NCBI RefSeq assembly: GCF_017811815.1
Contig: NZ_JADKZI010000003.1
Coordinates: forward strand, 405,549 to 469,548
Origin: Flavonifractor sp. AGMB03687
Lineage (GTDB): Bacteria > Bacillota > Clostridia > Oscillospirales > Oscillospiraceae
Direction of reading: 5' to 3'
DNA: 64,000 bases
Made by a program: the position numbers and the translations under genes. This document shows, in pieces, positions 40,701 through 49,310 of the stretch (position 1 is its first letter; each line of letters starts with the position of its first letter). The notes under the pieces are model-generated. The model saw only the letters and a list, made by a program, of their open reading frames with translations. It searched no databases and was not told the origin of the DNA.

Positions 40701-43391
40701 CGCCAGTACAACGAAGAAATGAACTCTACCCGTCCCCGTGAGTATGATGGAAGCCATATCACTTTTGGCGGCATGAACCCAGCCATTACCCTGCGGGAAC
40801 ACCAGAAAAGCGCCATCGCCCATGTGCTGTATGGAGGAAATACCCTGTTGGCACATGAAGTAGGCGCAGGCAAAACTTTTGAGATGGTAGCTGCTGCTAT
40901 GGAAGCCAAACGCCTGGGCTTGTGCCAGAAATCTCTCTTTGTGGTTCCCAACCACCTGACCGAGCAGTGGGCGTCGGAGTTTCTGCGCCTCTATCCTTCC
41001 GCCAACATCTTAGTCACCACAAAAAAGGACTTTGAGACCCATAACCGCAAAAAGTTCTGCGCCCGTATTGCGACCGGTGACTACGACGCCATCATCATGG
41101 GACACAGCCAGTTTGAGCGTATCCCCATCAGCCGGGAGCGTCAGGAACGGCTTCTCTATGAGCAGATCGACGAGATCACCGAGGGGATCGCAGAGGTGCA
41201 GGCCAGCGGTGGTGAGCGTTTTACCGTCAAGCAGCTGGAGCGTACCAGAAAGTCTCTGGAAGCCAGGCTGGAAAAGCTGCAAGCCGAGGGGCGAAAAGAC
41301 GATGTGGTAACCTTCGAGCAGCTGGGTGTGGACCGTTTGTTTGTGGACGAGGCCCACAACTATAAAAACCTGTTTCTATACACAAAAATGAGGAATGTGG
41401 CGGGTCTCTCAACCAGCGATGCCCAAAAGTCCAGCGATATGTTTGCCAAGTGCCGCTATATGGATGAGATCACCGGAAACCGTGGCGTGATTTTCGCCAC
41501 CGGCACCCCGGTCAGCAACTCCATGACCGAGCTTTACACCATGCAGCGTTACCTTCAGTATGAACGCCTGCAAGAACTGAACATGACCCACTTCGACTGC
41601 TGGGCTTCCCGATTTGGGGAGACTGTCACAGCATTGGAGCTGGCACCGGAAGGCACCGGCTACCGGGCAAGAACAAGATTCAGCAAGTTCTTTAATCTGC
41701 CGGAGCTGATGAACCTGTTCAAAGAAGTTGCGGACATTAAGACTGCCGACCAGTTGAATCTGCCTACCCCGGAAGTGGAATACCACAACATCGTGGCGCA
41801 GCCTACCGAACATCAGCAGGAAATGGTCAAGGCCCTTTCGGAGCGCGCATCGCTGGTACACAGCGGAACCGTTGACCCATCCCAGGACAATATGCTCAAG
41901 ATTACCTCGGATGGCCGTAAGCTGGGGCTGGACCAGAGGATCGTCAACCAGATGCTGCCGGACGAACCCGGAACAAAGGTCAATCAGTGCGTAGAGAACA
42001 TCATGCAGATCTGGCGGGATGGCGAAGCTGACAAGCTGACCCAGCTGGTGTTCTGCGACATTTCTACACCGCAGGCAAAAGCTCCTGCAAGCAAGGCGGC
42101 GAAAACGCTGGATAATCCACTGCTTCACGCACTGGAAGGCGCTGTGCCTCTGCCGGAGCAGGAACCGGCCTTTACGGTATATGACGATATTCGTCAGAAA
42201 CTCATTGCCCAGGGGATGCCTGCCGACCAGATCGCTTTTATCCATGAAGCAAACACCGAAGTGCGGAAAAAGGAGCTGTTCTCTAAAGTCCGTACCGGTC
42301 AGGTGCGTGTGCTTATGGGCAGCACCGCCAAGATGGGCGCAGGCACCAATGTGCAGGACCGTCTGGTGGCACTTCATGATCTGGACTGCCCGTGGAGACC
42401 GGGAGACCTTGCCCAGCGTAAGGGCCGTATCGAGCGCCAGGGCAACCAGAATCCTCTTGTCCATGTGTACCGCTATGTGACCGAAGGAACCTTTGACGCT
42501 TATCTCTGGCAGACGGTGGAGAATAAGCAGAAATTCATCAGCCAGATTATGACCTCTAAATCGCCGGTGCGCTCCTGCGATGATGTGGATGAAACCGCCC
42601 TCAGTTTTGCCGAGATCAAGGCTCTGTGCGCCGGAGATCCCCGTATCAAAGAGCGTATGGATTTGGATGTGGAGGTATCCCGCCTGAAGCTGATGAAAGC
42701 CGACCACCAGAGCAAGCAGTATCGTCTGGAGGACCAGCTGCTCAAATACTTCCCGGAGGAGATTGAAAAGCACAAGGGCTTTATCAAGGGCTTTGAATCT
42801 GACCTTGAGGTTTTGGCAGCTCACCCACACCCGGAGGACGGCTTTGCCGGTATGGAGATCCGTGGCGACCTGCTGACCGATAAGGAGAACGCCGGTGCAG
42901 CCCTTTTGGATGCCTGCAAGGAGGTCAAAACCTCCGATCCGGTGCAGATCGGCAGCTACCGGGGCTATGCCATGTCCGTGGAATTTTCCGCTTGGAAACA
43001 GGAATATACGCTCCTGCTGAAAGGACAGATGACCCACAGGGCAACCCTTGGTACAGACCCTCGCGGAAATCTTACCCGTATCGACAATGCCCTCGCCCAG
43101 ATGCCCCAGCGTCTGGAGGCGGCAAAGGCACAGCTGGATAATCTCTATCAGCAGCAGGCTGCCGCAAAGGAGGAAGTCGGAAAGCCATTCCTTTATGAAG
43201 AAGAACTGAGAAGCAAAAACGCCCGCCTGGTGGAGCTGGATACCCTGCTCAACATCGACGGAAAGGGACCGGCACACGATGAAGCTGTCGTTGCCAAAAG
43301 CACACGGCCTTCGGTATTGGACCATCTGAAACGCCCGGTGCCGCCCCGCAGTACAGATAAGAAACCAAAACAGCATGAGGAGGTGCGATAA
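37653..43391 (+). CDS. Giant DNA methylase/SNF2-type helicase, 5' truncated
   Basis: 1912 codons as an open frame, but native coding seems to begin near 37700 and no ribosome site precedes the first ATG. An N6-type methylase domain has LEPSMGVGNFF (about residue 393) and IGNVPFG (altered NPPY motif); a superfamily 2 helicase follows with LAHEVGAGKT (about 1065), LFVDEAHNYKN (about 1230) and GRIERQG (about 1590). Such proteins are a hallmark of Clostridial integrative elements, upstream of DUF3849 and MobC, and are thought to protect or process transferred DNA. Native relatives have more N-terminal sequence, so this one was cut by rearrangement. Confidence 0.85.
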   Translation: MNRPTLDFDHPQRFARYEYRITELRDDTVQLLPTGMVYPIYRAERKEQFEQLLRADRRNAYYTEFLPIDPDKVDQDLRDVLSHGLMDEADKKQVSTLLQSGRSNSEIAYWLSRAYSGEIETLNLETGDIADYRTTAQGMELEVLDAEEKRLAVLYFRWDEVAPLLRGMYARQLDGFGQEQPQPSAESPAFHSETVAVYPGDKNNLPYDVVVERLHIEEPEPPAPVTEPEKTFEEVLDEHPVSIQVNGQWQTFPNAKAAEEASYEEYKANLRRNAQNFRITDEHLGEGGPKAKFQANINAIRLLKELEAAGQQASPEQQEVLSRYVGWGGLSDAFDPEKPAWASEYARLKELLTPEEYVAARSSTLNAHYTSPTVIQAIYEAVGRMGFETGNILEPSMGVGNFFGMLPEEMRNSRLYGVELDPVSGRIAKQLYPKADITVGGFETTDRRDFFDLAIGNVPFGQYQVNDKAYNKLNFSIHNYFFAKALDQVRPGGVVAFVTSRYTMDAKDSTVRRYLAQRAELLGAIRLPNDAFKKNAGAEVVSDIIFFQKRDHPLDIVPEWTQTGQTEDGFTINRYFIDHPEMVLGRQEPVSTAHGMDYTVNPIEGLKLSDQLHDAVKYIHGTYQEAELPELGEGEAIDTFIPADPNVKNYSYAIVDGQVYYRENSRMVRPDLNTTAEARVKGLVGLRDCVQELIDLQMDAAVPDSTITQKQAELNSLYDSFSEKYGLINDRANRLAYADDSSYYLLCALEVIDEDGKLERKADMFTKRTIKPHQAVAVVDTASEALAVSISEKACVNMSYMSQLTGKTKEELAGELQGVIFRVPGQLEKDGTPHYVTADEYLSGNVRRKLRQAQRAAQQDPVYAVNVEALTAAQPKDLDASEIEVRLGATWIDKEYIQQFMYETFNTPFYLQRSIEVNYSSFTAEWQIKGKSSVSYNDVAAYTTYGTSRANAYKILEDSLNLRDVRIYDTIEDADGKERRMLNAKETTLAAQKQQAIREAFRDWIWRDPERRQTLVRQYNEEMNSTRPREYDGSHITFGGMNPAITLREHQKSAIAHVLYGGNTLLAHEVGAGKTFEMVAAAMEAKRLGLCQKSLFVVPNHLTEQWASEFLRLYPSANILVTTKKDFETHNRKKFCARIATGDYDAIIMGHSQFERIPISRERQERLLYEQIDEITEGIAEVQASGGERFTVKQLERTRKSLEARLEKLQAEGRKDDVVTFEQLGVDRLFVDEAHNYKNLFLYTKMRNVAGLSTSDAQKSSDMFAKCRYMDEITGNRGVIFATGTPVSNSMTELYTMQRYLQYERLQELNMTHFDCWASRFGETVTALELAPEGTGYRARTRFSKFFNLPELMNLFKEVADIKTADQLNLPTPEVEYHNIVAQPTEHQQEMVKALSERASLVHSGTVDPSQDNMLKITSDGRKLGLDQRIVNQMLPDEPGTKVNQCVENIMQIWRDGEADKLTQLVFCDISTPQAKAPASKAAKTLDNPLLHALEGAVPLPEQEPAFTVYDDIRQKLIAQGMPADQIAFIHEANTEVRKKELFSKVRTGQVRVLMGSTAKMGAGTNVQDRLVALHDLDCPWRPGDLAQRKGRIERQGNQNPLVHVYRYVTEGTFDAYLWQTVENKQKFISQIMTSKSPVRSCDDVDETALSFAEIKALCAGDPRIKERMDLDVEVSRLKLMKADHQSKQYRLEDQLLKYFPEEIEKHKGFIKGFESDLEVLAAHPHPEDGFAGMEIRGDLLTDKENAGAALLDACKEVKTSDPVQIGSYRGYAMSVEFSAWKQEYTLLLKGQMTHRATLGTDPRGNLTRIDNALAQMPQRLEAAKAQLDNLYQQQAAAKEEVGKPFLYEEELRSKNARLVELDTLLNIDGKGPAHDEAVVAKSTRPSVLDHLKRPVPPRSTDKKPKQHEEVR

Positions 43392-43392
43392 C

Positions 43393-44211
43393 ATGAATAC
43401 CAACGATCTGAATACGGCTCTTTATGAAAAGATGGCTGCTGAGCAGGACAAATACAGGGACTGGCTGAAAAGCCAGCCCCCGGAAGAAATCCTGCACCAC
43501 ACCTATGAGTATACTGTCCGTGAGGACATCGTGATGGCGATGGAGGAACTGGAGCTGACCGACGCCCAGGCTCAGGCACTTTTGGAATCTCCCTCGCCGC
43601 TGGCGGATGTGTACCGCTATTTTGAAAAGCTGGAGACCGGCCACATGGATGTGATCCGGGACAGTATTGAAAGTCGAGCCGATGATGTGTGCAGAGCTAA
43701 AGAGGAACTGCGAACAACACCGGTCTATCCCTACTCTGCCGCCTATGCGAGAGAACATGGGGAGCTGGAGCAGTACCGAACTTCCAACAATGTAAATCTC
43801 CAATGCAAGGAGTCCATTGAAGCGGCGGTGCGGGAACACTTCGACGGAATGTATCTCAGTCACGATGCGGCAAAGGGTGTGATCGAGAACTATGGCATGG
43901 AGCGTGTGGCGCTGGTCCTTGCCAACACCGTCCAGCTTCAGGACTGGGATGGGCGTTACTCCCGACGCAATAAGGAATGGGCTAAGACCATTCCCAACGA
44001 TAATCCCGAAACTGTCCGTTGTGGTTATGTCCTGAACAGCCACCCTGCTGTACTGGATGGTTTTATTGATTTGGTGCGAGAAGAACAGCAGCTCAGCCGT
44101 ACTCAGGGAGAAAAGATACAACCGTCCCGTCCCTCTGTACGGGATAAGCTCAAGCAGGAACTGCCTGCCCACAAGCCTGCCGCCCCGAAGAAACGGGAAC
44201 CGGAGCGATAA
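43393..44211 (+). CDS. DUF3849-domain protein
   Basis: 272 residues from the ATG at 43393, one base after the helicase stop. The first 90 residues are helical (EQDKYRDWLKSQPPEEIL); the rest shows the DUF3849 pattern TPVYPYSAAYAREHGELEQY and IENYGMERVALVLANTVQLQ with WDGRYSRRNKEWAKTI. The family is found only in mobile elements beside the giant helicase; function unknown. Confidence 0.82.
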   Translation: MNTNDLNTALYEKMAAEQDKYRDWLKSQPPEEILHHTYEYTVREDIVMAMEELELTDAQAQALLESPSPLADVYRYFEKLETGHMDVIRDSIESRADDVCRAKEELRTTPVYPYSAAYAREHGELEQYRTSNNVNLQCKESIEAAVREHFDGMYLSHDAAKGVIENYGMERVALVLANTVQLQDWDGRYSRRNKEWAKTIPNDNPETVRCGYVLNSHPAVLDGFIDLVREEQQLSRTQGEKIQPSRPSVRDKLKQELPAHKPAAPKKREPER

Positions 44212-44213
44212 CT

Positions 44214-44552
44214 ATGGCAAAGCGTAAGCGGGATGTTCCGGTGCTGTTTTGGGTATCCGCAGAGGAACTGGAGCTGATCCATCAAAAGATGCAGCAATAC
44301 GGGACAGAAAATTTGAGTGCCTATCTGCGGAAAATGGCACTGGATGGGTATGTGGTGCAGCTGGATCTGCCGGAACTGAAGGAGCTGGTCTCCCTGATGC
44401 GCCGAAGCAGCAACAACTTGAATCAGCTGACCCGTAAAGTGCATGAGACCGGGCGGGTTTATGATGCTGATTTGGAGGATATATCCCAGCGGCAGGAACA
44501 ACTGTGGGAGGGGGTGAAGGAAATCCTTACCCAGCTTTCTAAACTTTCATAA
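44214..44552 (+). CDS. mobC: MobC-like relaxosome protein
   Basis: 112 residues. An N-terminal ribbon-helix-helix (VLFWVSAEELELIHQKMQQY, SAYLRKMALDG) and the C-terminal MRRSSNNLNQLTRKVHETG motif define MobC. It binds near oriT and helps the relaxase nick. It is in one operon with DUF3849 (2-base gap). The relaxase is 2.7 kb downstream, separated by the AbiE insertion. Confidence 0.88.
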   Translation: MAKRKRDVPVLFWVSAEELELIHQKMQQYGTENLSAYLRKMALDGYVVQLDLPELKELVSLMRRSSNNLNQLTRKVHETGRVYDADLEDISQRQEQLWEGVKEILTQLSKLS

Positions 44553-44572
44553 CAGGGAAAGATACTCCATTT

Positions 44573-44625
44573 GCGGAGGGAGGAACGGCGTTTCTTCGCC
44601 GCATCTCCCTCCGCTTTTTCTTTTT
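44573..44625 (+). terminator. Terminator after mobC
   Basis: GCGGAGGGAG / CTCCCTCCGC with an inner GGCG/CGCC stem, then TTTTTCTTTTT. Confidence 0.88.
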
Positions 44626-44703
44626 GCCGGTATCCTTGTCTTTTGCCTGTCCGTACCGGATAATATGAGTAGAGCAAGAAGCGTAGCAAAGGAGTGAAAA
44701 CAG

Positions 44704-45006
44704 ATGCTGACCTTTGAAAAAGTGTTGGAGATTTTTGCGGACTATCTGGCCGCAGACGAGACCACCGAAGTTTATATCAGCCGTCATGGATGTGTAAGGG
44801 TTGAATTTGACCAAGACTTTCGCTATTGCACCGGCGAGGTGTGCCATACTCCCAAGGAACTGTTCGACCTCTTAGCTGATGATTACCGGACTTATCTGGA
44901 GATTGAACTGACCAAAGGTAAACGGGAAGTGACGGAAGATGATGAGAGAGAAGCAGATGCCCTGTGTAAACGGCATCTGGAGCGTTGGAAGGAGGAACTG
45001 GAATGA
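44704..45006 (+). CDS. Hypothetical element protein (TFEKVLE family, copy 1)
   Basis: 100 residues behind AAAGGAGTG. The start MLTFEKVLEIFADYLAADE recurs in the gene at 48934 (MMTFEKVLEVFNDYLNKDS), as does the closing helix pattern, so the two are paralogues. They flank the membrane protein, AbiE and relaxase genes. Function unknown. Confidence 0.78.
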   Translation: MLTFEKVLEIFADYLAADETTEVYISRHGCVRVEFDQDFRYCTGEVCHTPKELFDLLADDYRTYLEIELTKGKREVTEDDEREADALCKRHLERWKEELE

Positions 45007-45302
45007 AGATTTTGAAATGCCTGTTGATGATCGTAACTGCGCCGGTTATTTTGGTGCTGACACTTTTTGTCTGGCTCTGCACGGGGCTGATCTACATATC
45101 CGGTCTGGTGCTTGGTCTGTTCAGCATGGTGATTGCTCTGCTTGGCGTGGCTGTGCTGATTACCTATTCCCCGCAGAACGGTGTGATTTTGCTGGTTATG
45201 GCATTTTTGATTAGCCCGATGGGGCTGCCGCTGGCTGCGATCTGGCTGCTGGGCAAGGTGCAGAGTTTGAAATTTGCAATTCAGGAGTTGGTTTATGGAT
45301 AA
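45003..45302 (+). CDS. CD1845-like small membrane protein
   Basis: 99 residues; start ATGA overlaps the upstream stop. Three hydrophobic segments cover most of the protein (LLMIVTAPVILVLTLFVW, LIYISGLVLGLFSMVIALLG, GVILLVMAFLISPMGLPLAA). Small proteins like this are constant members of Clostridial transfer regions. It usually precedes the relaxase; here the AbiE unit intervenes. Confidence 0.78.
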   Translation: MKILKCLLMIVTAPVILVLTLFVWLCTGLIYISGLVLGLFSMVIALLGVAVLITYSPQNGVILLVMAFLISPMGLPLAAIWLLGKVQSLKFAIQELVYG

Positions 45303-45352
45303 AATACGCAAAACTATAAAAAATGATACACGGTGGATCTATAATTACCTTA

Positions 45353-45392
45353 TTTACTTTCGTGCTATATTCGTGTATAATAGTAGCACGAA
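45353..45392 (+). promoter_or_regulatory. abiE promoter with inverted-repeat operator
   Basis: TTTACT (45353-45358), 17 bases, TATAAT (45376-45381). An exact inverted repeat TTCGTGCTA / TAGCACGAA (45359-45367, 45384-45392) brackets the spacer and -10 box. AbiEi antitoxins repress their own operon through inverted repeats, so this is the likely operator. Confidence 0.85.
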
Positions 45393-45400
45393 AGGAAGTG

Positions 45401-46009
45401 ATGATCGTGACCAGATCAGAACGGTTTGAGCAATTAGACAGACTTCTGACCGAGCATGATGGGATGCTACAAACTGCGCAGGTAATTGCCAGCGGAATTG
45501 TAAAGCCCATTTTTTATGAATATGTTAAAGAGAAAAATCTTCAACAGGTTGCCCATGGTATTTATGTCTCCGAAGATGCCTGGGTAGATGCTATGTTCCT
45601 TTTGCATCTGCGGTGTAATCAGGCAGTGTTTTCCCATGAATCGGCCTTGTTTTTTCATGATTTGACTGACAGAGAACCCTCCAAATATTCTGTTACAGTA
45701 CGGCGTGGTTATAGTCCGACTCGCTTAAAAGCAGAAGGGCTATCTGTTTACACCATGAAGCCAGAGTTATTTGATGTTGGGTTGTCCAGCGGTCAGACAC
45801 CTTTTGGGCATACCGTACCGGTTTATGATATGGAGCGAACGATCTGTGATTTGCTCAGAAGCCGCAGTAGAATTGAAATTCAAACCTTTCAGGGGGCATT
45901 GAAAGCGTATGCTCGTAGAAAAGATAAGAACCTGCGAGCTTTAATGCAATATGCTGGGATGTTCAAGGTGGAAAAAATTTTACGACAGTATTTGGAGGTA
46001 CTTTTATGA
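45401..46009 (+). CDS. abiEi: AbiEi-type antitoxin
   Basis: 202 residues from the ATG at 45401 (AAAGGAAGTG). An N-terminal winged helix (FEQLDRLLTEHDGMLQTAQV, VKPIFYEYVKEKNLQQVAHG) and the AbiEi C-terminal domain (FSHESALFFHDLTDREPSKY, VPVYDMERTICDLLRSR) are evident. AbiEi is a type IV antitoxin that counteracts AbiEii and represses the operon. It overlaps the toxin gene by four bases. Confidence 0.9.
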   Translation: MIVTRSERFEQLDRLLTEHDGMLQTAQVIASGIVKPIFYEYVKEKNLQQVAHGIYVSEDAWVDAMFLLHLRCNQAVFSHESALFFHDLTDREPSKYSVTVRRGYSPTRLKAEGLSVYTMKPELFDVGLSSGQTPFGHTVPVYDMERTICDLLRSRSRIEIQTFQGALKAYARRKDKNLRALMQYAGMFKVEKILRQYLEVLL

Positions 46010-46860
46010 TAAAAACAGCAAGGCAGCTTAAAGATTTAATACGAAACCTTTCCAGAGAAAAATCCGCAGATGCTCAGATTTTAATGAGGAACTACATGAT
46101 GGAGCGTTTTTTGGAGCGTATTTCTCTTTCTGAGTATCGTGATAAGTTTATCTTGAAGGGTGGTATGTTGGTAGCGGCTATGGTTGGATTGGATGCCCGT
46201 TCTACGATGGATTTGGATGCAACCATAAAAGGAGCCAATGTCAATGTGGAGGATATTGAGAATCTAATTTCATCAATCGTAACTGTTCCGATTGATGATG
46301 GTGTTAAATTTCAGCTGAAAAGTATTTCGGAGATTATGGATGAAGCAGAGTATCCAGGGATTCGTGTCAGCATGAGTACAACATTCGATGGCGTAGTGAC
46401 CCCTTTGAAAATTGATATTTCTACGGGAGATGCGATTACACCAAGAGAGGTCCGGTATTCATTCAAACTTATGTTGGAAGATCGCTTCATTGATATTTGG
46501 GCTTATAATTTAGAAACTGTGCTGGCAGAAAAATTGGAAACCATTATTACCAGAACCACAACTAATACCCGCATGAGAGATTTCTACGATATTTACATTT
46601 TAGAACAGCTACATGGAACCACACTGAACCCAAATATTTTACATGATGCACTTCTGGCAACTGCCCATAAACGGGGATCTGAGAAGTATCTTAACCAGGC
46701 TGAAGAAGTTTTTAACGAAGTAGAAAATGATTCGGTTATGCAAAAACTTTGGGAGGCATACCGTAAAAAGTTTTCTTATGCTTCTGATTTGGAATGGGAT
46801 GTGATTATGAAAGCAATTCGCAGGTTATATGCACTTTGCGAGAAAGGTATCAGCTTATGA
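46006..46860 (+). CDS. abiEii: AbiEii nucleotidyltransferase toxin
   Basis: 284 residues. The core FILKGGMLVAAMVGL and STMDLDATIKG (D-x-D) form the nucleotidyltransferase active site, with ETVLAEKLETIITR and MRDFYDIYILEQ later, as in the AbiEii/MenA family. These toxins add nucleotides to tRNA acceptor ends or otherwise stop growth and can abort phage infection. Forms a three-gene unit with abiEi and a zinc-ribbon gene. Confidence 0.9.
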   Translation: MIKTARQLKDLIRNLSREKSADAQILMRNYMMERFLERISLSEYRDKFILKGGMLVAAMVGLDARSTMDLDATIKGANVNVEDIENLISSIVTVPIDDGVKFQLKSISEIMDEAEYPGIRVSMSTTFDGVVTPLKIDISTGDAITPREVRYSFKLMLEDRFIDIWAYNLETVLAEKLETIITRTTTNTRMRDFYDIYILEQLHGTTLNPNILHDALLATAHKRGSEKYLNQAEEVFNEVENDSVMQKLWEAYRKKFSYASDLEWDVIMKAIRRLYALCEKGISL

Positions 46861-47177
46861 AAAAGCATGGACATTATTGTAAAATTTGTGGCGAATACAA
46901 AGCCAACGAAAAATTTTCAGGCAAAGGTCATGCAGCCCACATTTGTAAATCCTGTGCTTCGCTACCAGCAGAAAAGCAGGCTGAACTGATGACACTGAAT
47001 CGTCTTTTGAATCTTCCATGGAGGCTATCGAAAGAGCAGTTGTCCTGGCTGAAAAATCGACTAAAGGATAGGCGGCCTGATGTCCGTGCATTGGCGCAAG
47101 AGCAATATGAAATGAGATTTCCACCAAGACATTTAGAAGATGATGAGTTCAATTATTTCGATGAAAAAGTTTTATAG
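46857..47177 (+). CDS. Small zinc-ribbon protein, third gene of the abiE unit
   Basis: 106 residues; ATGA overlap with abiEii. CKICGEYKANEKFSGKGHAA followed by HICKSC gives two CxxC pairs, a likely zinc ribbon. A helical acidic tail follows. It is not part of the classic two-gene AbiE system; perhaps an accessory factor. Confidence 0.75.
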   Translation: MKKHGHYCKICGEYKANEKFSGKGHAAHICKSCASLPAEKQAELMTLNRLLNLPWRLSKEQLSWLKNRLKDRRPDVRALAQEQYEMRFPPRHLEDDEFNYFDEKVL

Positions 47178-47188
47178 AATAGTGAAAG

Positions 47189-47216
47189 CGGTCTGCTACG
47201 GCAGGCCGTTTTCTTT
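47189..47216 (+). terminator. Terminator of the abiE unit
   Basis: CGGTCTGC / GCAGGCCG stem with a short loop, then TTTTCTTTTC. Confidence 0.72.
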
Positions 47217-47236
47217 TCGGAAAGGAGGTCTGACCT

Positions 47237-48649
47237 ATGGCAACAACCCGCATCATGCCGCTTCATGTCGGCAAGGGCCGCATAGAAAGTCGGGCGATCA
47301 GTGACATCATCGACTATGTGGCCAATCCAAAGAAAACAGATAACGGCAGGCTCATTACCGGCTATGCTTGTGACAGCCGGACTGCGGATGCAGAGTTTCT
47401 TCTGGCAAAGCGGCAGTACATTGCCGCTACCGGGCGAGTGCGCGGTGCGGATGATGTGATTGCCTATCATGTGCGCCAGTCTTTCCGCCCCGGCGAAATC
47501 ACCCCGGAAGAAGCAAACAGGCTGGGTGTAGAATTTGCCAAGCGTTTTACCAAAGGCAATCATGCCTTTGTGGTCTGCACCCACATAGACAAGTCGCACA
47601 TTCATAATCACATTATCTGGTCATCAGTCAGCTTGGAATATGACCGGAAATTCCGAAACTTTTGGGGCAGCACCAAGGCGGTTCGGCGGCTAAGTGACAC
47701 CATCTGTATTGAGAATGGACTGTCCATTGTAGAGAATCCGAACCCTCACGGAAAGAGCTATAACAAATGGCTGGGCGATCAGGCAAAGCCCTCTCACCGA
47801 GAGCTGCTTCGTGTGGCGATTGACAACGCATTATCACAAAGCCCTGCTAATTTTGAGGAACTGCTGAAGTTGCTGCAAGAGTCCGGCTGTGAAGTATCAA
47901 AGCGCGGGAAATCGTATCGCCTGAAGCTCCCCGGCTGGGAGAAAGCAGCCCGCGTGGACAGTCTGGGCGAAGGGTATGGAGTGGAAGAATTGCGGGCAGT
48001 TCTCTCCGGGAAGAAAGCGCATACCCCACGAAAGAAAACAGTCACACAGGCAGAGCCGCCGAAGGTCAATCTGCTGGTGGACATTCAGGCAAAATTGCAG
48101 GCAGGAAAAGGTGCTGGCTATGCTCGTTGGGCCAAGGTTTTCAATCTGAAACAAATGGCACAGACCATGAATTACTTGTCAGAGCATAACCTGCTGGAGT
48201 ATGCGATTTTAGAAGAAAAGGCTGCGGCTGCCACGGCACATCACAATGAGCTTTCGGCGCAGATCAAAGCGGCTGAAAAGCGCATGGCAGAGATTGCTGT
48301 TTTGCGTACTCACATCGTAAATTATGCCAAGACCCGTGAGGTCTATGTGGCATACCGCAAGGCCGGCTACTCTAAGAAATTCCGGGAAGAACATGAGGAA
48401 GAAATTCTGCTCCACCAGGCTGCCAAGAATGCCTTTGATGAAATGGGAGTCAAGAAGCTGCCTAAGGTTAAAGAGTTGCAGACGGAGTACGCAAAATTGC
48501 TGGAAGAAAAGAAAAAGACCTATGCCGAGTACCGGCGTTCCCGTGAGGAAATGCGGGAGCTTTTGACGGCAAAGGCCAATGTGGATCGAGTGCTGAAAAT
48601 GGAGGTAGAACAGGATGTTGAAAAAGAAAAAGACCACGGCCAGCGGTAA
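47237..48649 (+). CDS. MobP-type relaxase (MobA/VirD2 family)
   Basis: 470 residues behind GGAAAGGAGG. The relaxase domain (about 1-200) has the metal-binding HIDKSHIHNH motif (His116, 121, 123, 125) and an early Tyr candidate in ISDIIDYVANPKKT. The remainder is a long coiled coil (AAEKRMAEIAVLRTHIVNYA; KTYAEYRRSREEMRELL). It nicks oriT and leads the strand into the recipient. With MobC it would make the element mobilizable even without its own pore. Confidence 0.9.
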   Translation: MATTRIMPLHVGKGRIESRAISDIIDYVANPKKTDNGRLITGYACDSRTADAEFLLAKRQYIAATGRVRGADDVIAYHVRQSFRPGEITPEEANRLGVEFAKRFTKGNHAFVVCTHIDKSHIHNHIIWSSVSLEYDRKFRNFWGSTKAVRRLSDTICIENGLSIVENPNPHGKSYNKWLGDQAKPSHRELLRVAIDNALSQSPANFEELLKLLQESGCEVSKRGKSYRLKLPGWEKAARVDSLGEGYGVEELRAVLSGKKAHTPRKKTVTQAEPPKVNLLVDIQAKLQAGKGAGYARWAKVFNLKQMAQTMNYLSEHNLLEYAILEEKAAAATAHHNELSAQIKAAEKRMAEIAVLRTHIVNYAKTREVYVAYRKAGYSKKFREEHEEEILLHQAAKNAFDEMGVKKLPKVKELQTEYAKLLEEKKKTYAEYRRSREEMRELLTAKANVDRVLKMEVEQDVEKEKDHGQR

Positions 48650-48933
48650 GCTGGTCCTGGTCAAAAGCGTTCGCAGAACGCGCAGCCACAGAATGAAATT
48701 CTGTGTTCAAAGGGGCTTGGGGGCGCTGCCCTCAACAAGCAAGCGGAGAGAAAAATCATGGAGGGATTTTGCACTCTGCGGGTCGGTGTGTATTAACACC
48801 GGCATTGCTTGCCACTTTTGTTCGCAAACAATATCCGTATCCTTTACACGATGATTTACTTTTATTATCATAGTCGTAATAAGTATATAAACTACTTACA
48901 TATAAGCACCTAAAATATGAAAGGGCTGATAAA
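48650..48933 (+). other. Post-relaxase non-coding region with two hairpins
   Basis: A stem CACAGAAT-GAA-ATTCTGTG (about 48689-48707) is followed by GCTTG..GGGC / GCCC..CAAGC (about 48716-48741), then an AT-rich leader to the next gene. A frame at 48615-48854 overlaps the relaxase end but has poor coding character. The hairpins might be part of oriT. Confidence 0.5.
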
Positions 48934-49230
48934 ATGATGACCTTTGAAAAGGTTTTAGAAGTATTCAACGATTACCTAAATAAAGATAGTGTTTTGGAGG
49001 TGGTGAACACTAAGCGAGGATACACCGTTATGATTTGGGATGAAAAAGATGAGCAATGGTTTGGTGTGGAACATTGCAAAGCCCCCGAGCTTTTACGGGA
49101 TGCCTTACTTGATGGCTATCGTGATTTTTTAGAGCAACAACTTACTCATAACCGCAGGAGTTTAACCGAAACAGAAATCTTAGATATTCAAAACCGATGT
49201 GAACAGCTTTATGATTTGTGTGGAGAATAA
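48934..49230 (+). CDS. Hypothetical element protein (TFEKVLE family, copy 2)
   Basis: 98 residues behind GAAAGGGC. Paralogue of the gene at 44704, with an AT-richer codon use. Ends with a helix (TETEILDIQNRCEQLYDLCG). A terminator follows. Function unknown. Confidence 0.78.
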   Translation: MMTFEKVLEVFNDYLNKDSVLEVVNTKRGYTVMIWDEKDEQWFGVEHCKAPELLRDALLDGYRDFLEQQLTHNRRSLTETEILDIQNRCEQLYDLCGE

Positions 49231-49241
49231 AAAAATAACCT

Positions 49242-49279
49242 AAAAAGTGCGATAGCCTGTGTAGGTGTCGCACTTTTTT
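49242..49279. terminator. Bidirectional terminator
   Basis: AAAAAGTGCGA / TCGCACTTTTT with a 15-base loop, between two convergent genes. Confidence 0.85.
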
Positions 49280-49310
49280 CAGTTGGCTTGGCTTACGAAA
49301 ACAGCGTTAA

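Noticed and set aside
38745..40955. 736-codon minus-strand frame inside the helicase gene
   Set aside because: No start, no domain, and the plus strand has clear methylase and helicase motifs.
41409..43403. 664-codon minus-strand frame inside the helicase gene
   Set aside because: Shadow of the helicase C-terminal half.
48615..48854. 79-codon gene after the relaxase
   Set aside because: It overlaps the relaxase end, runs through hairpins and has basic, poor coding character without a clear ribosome site.
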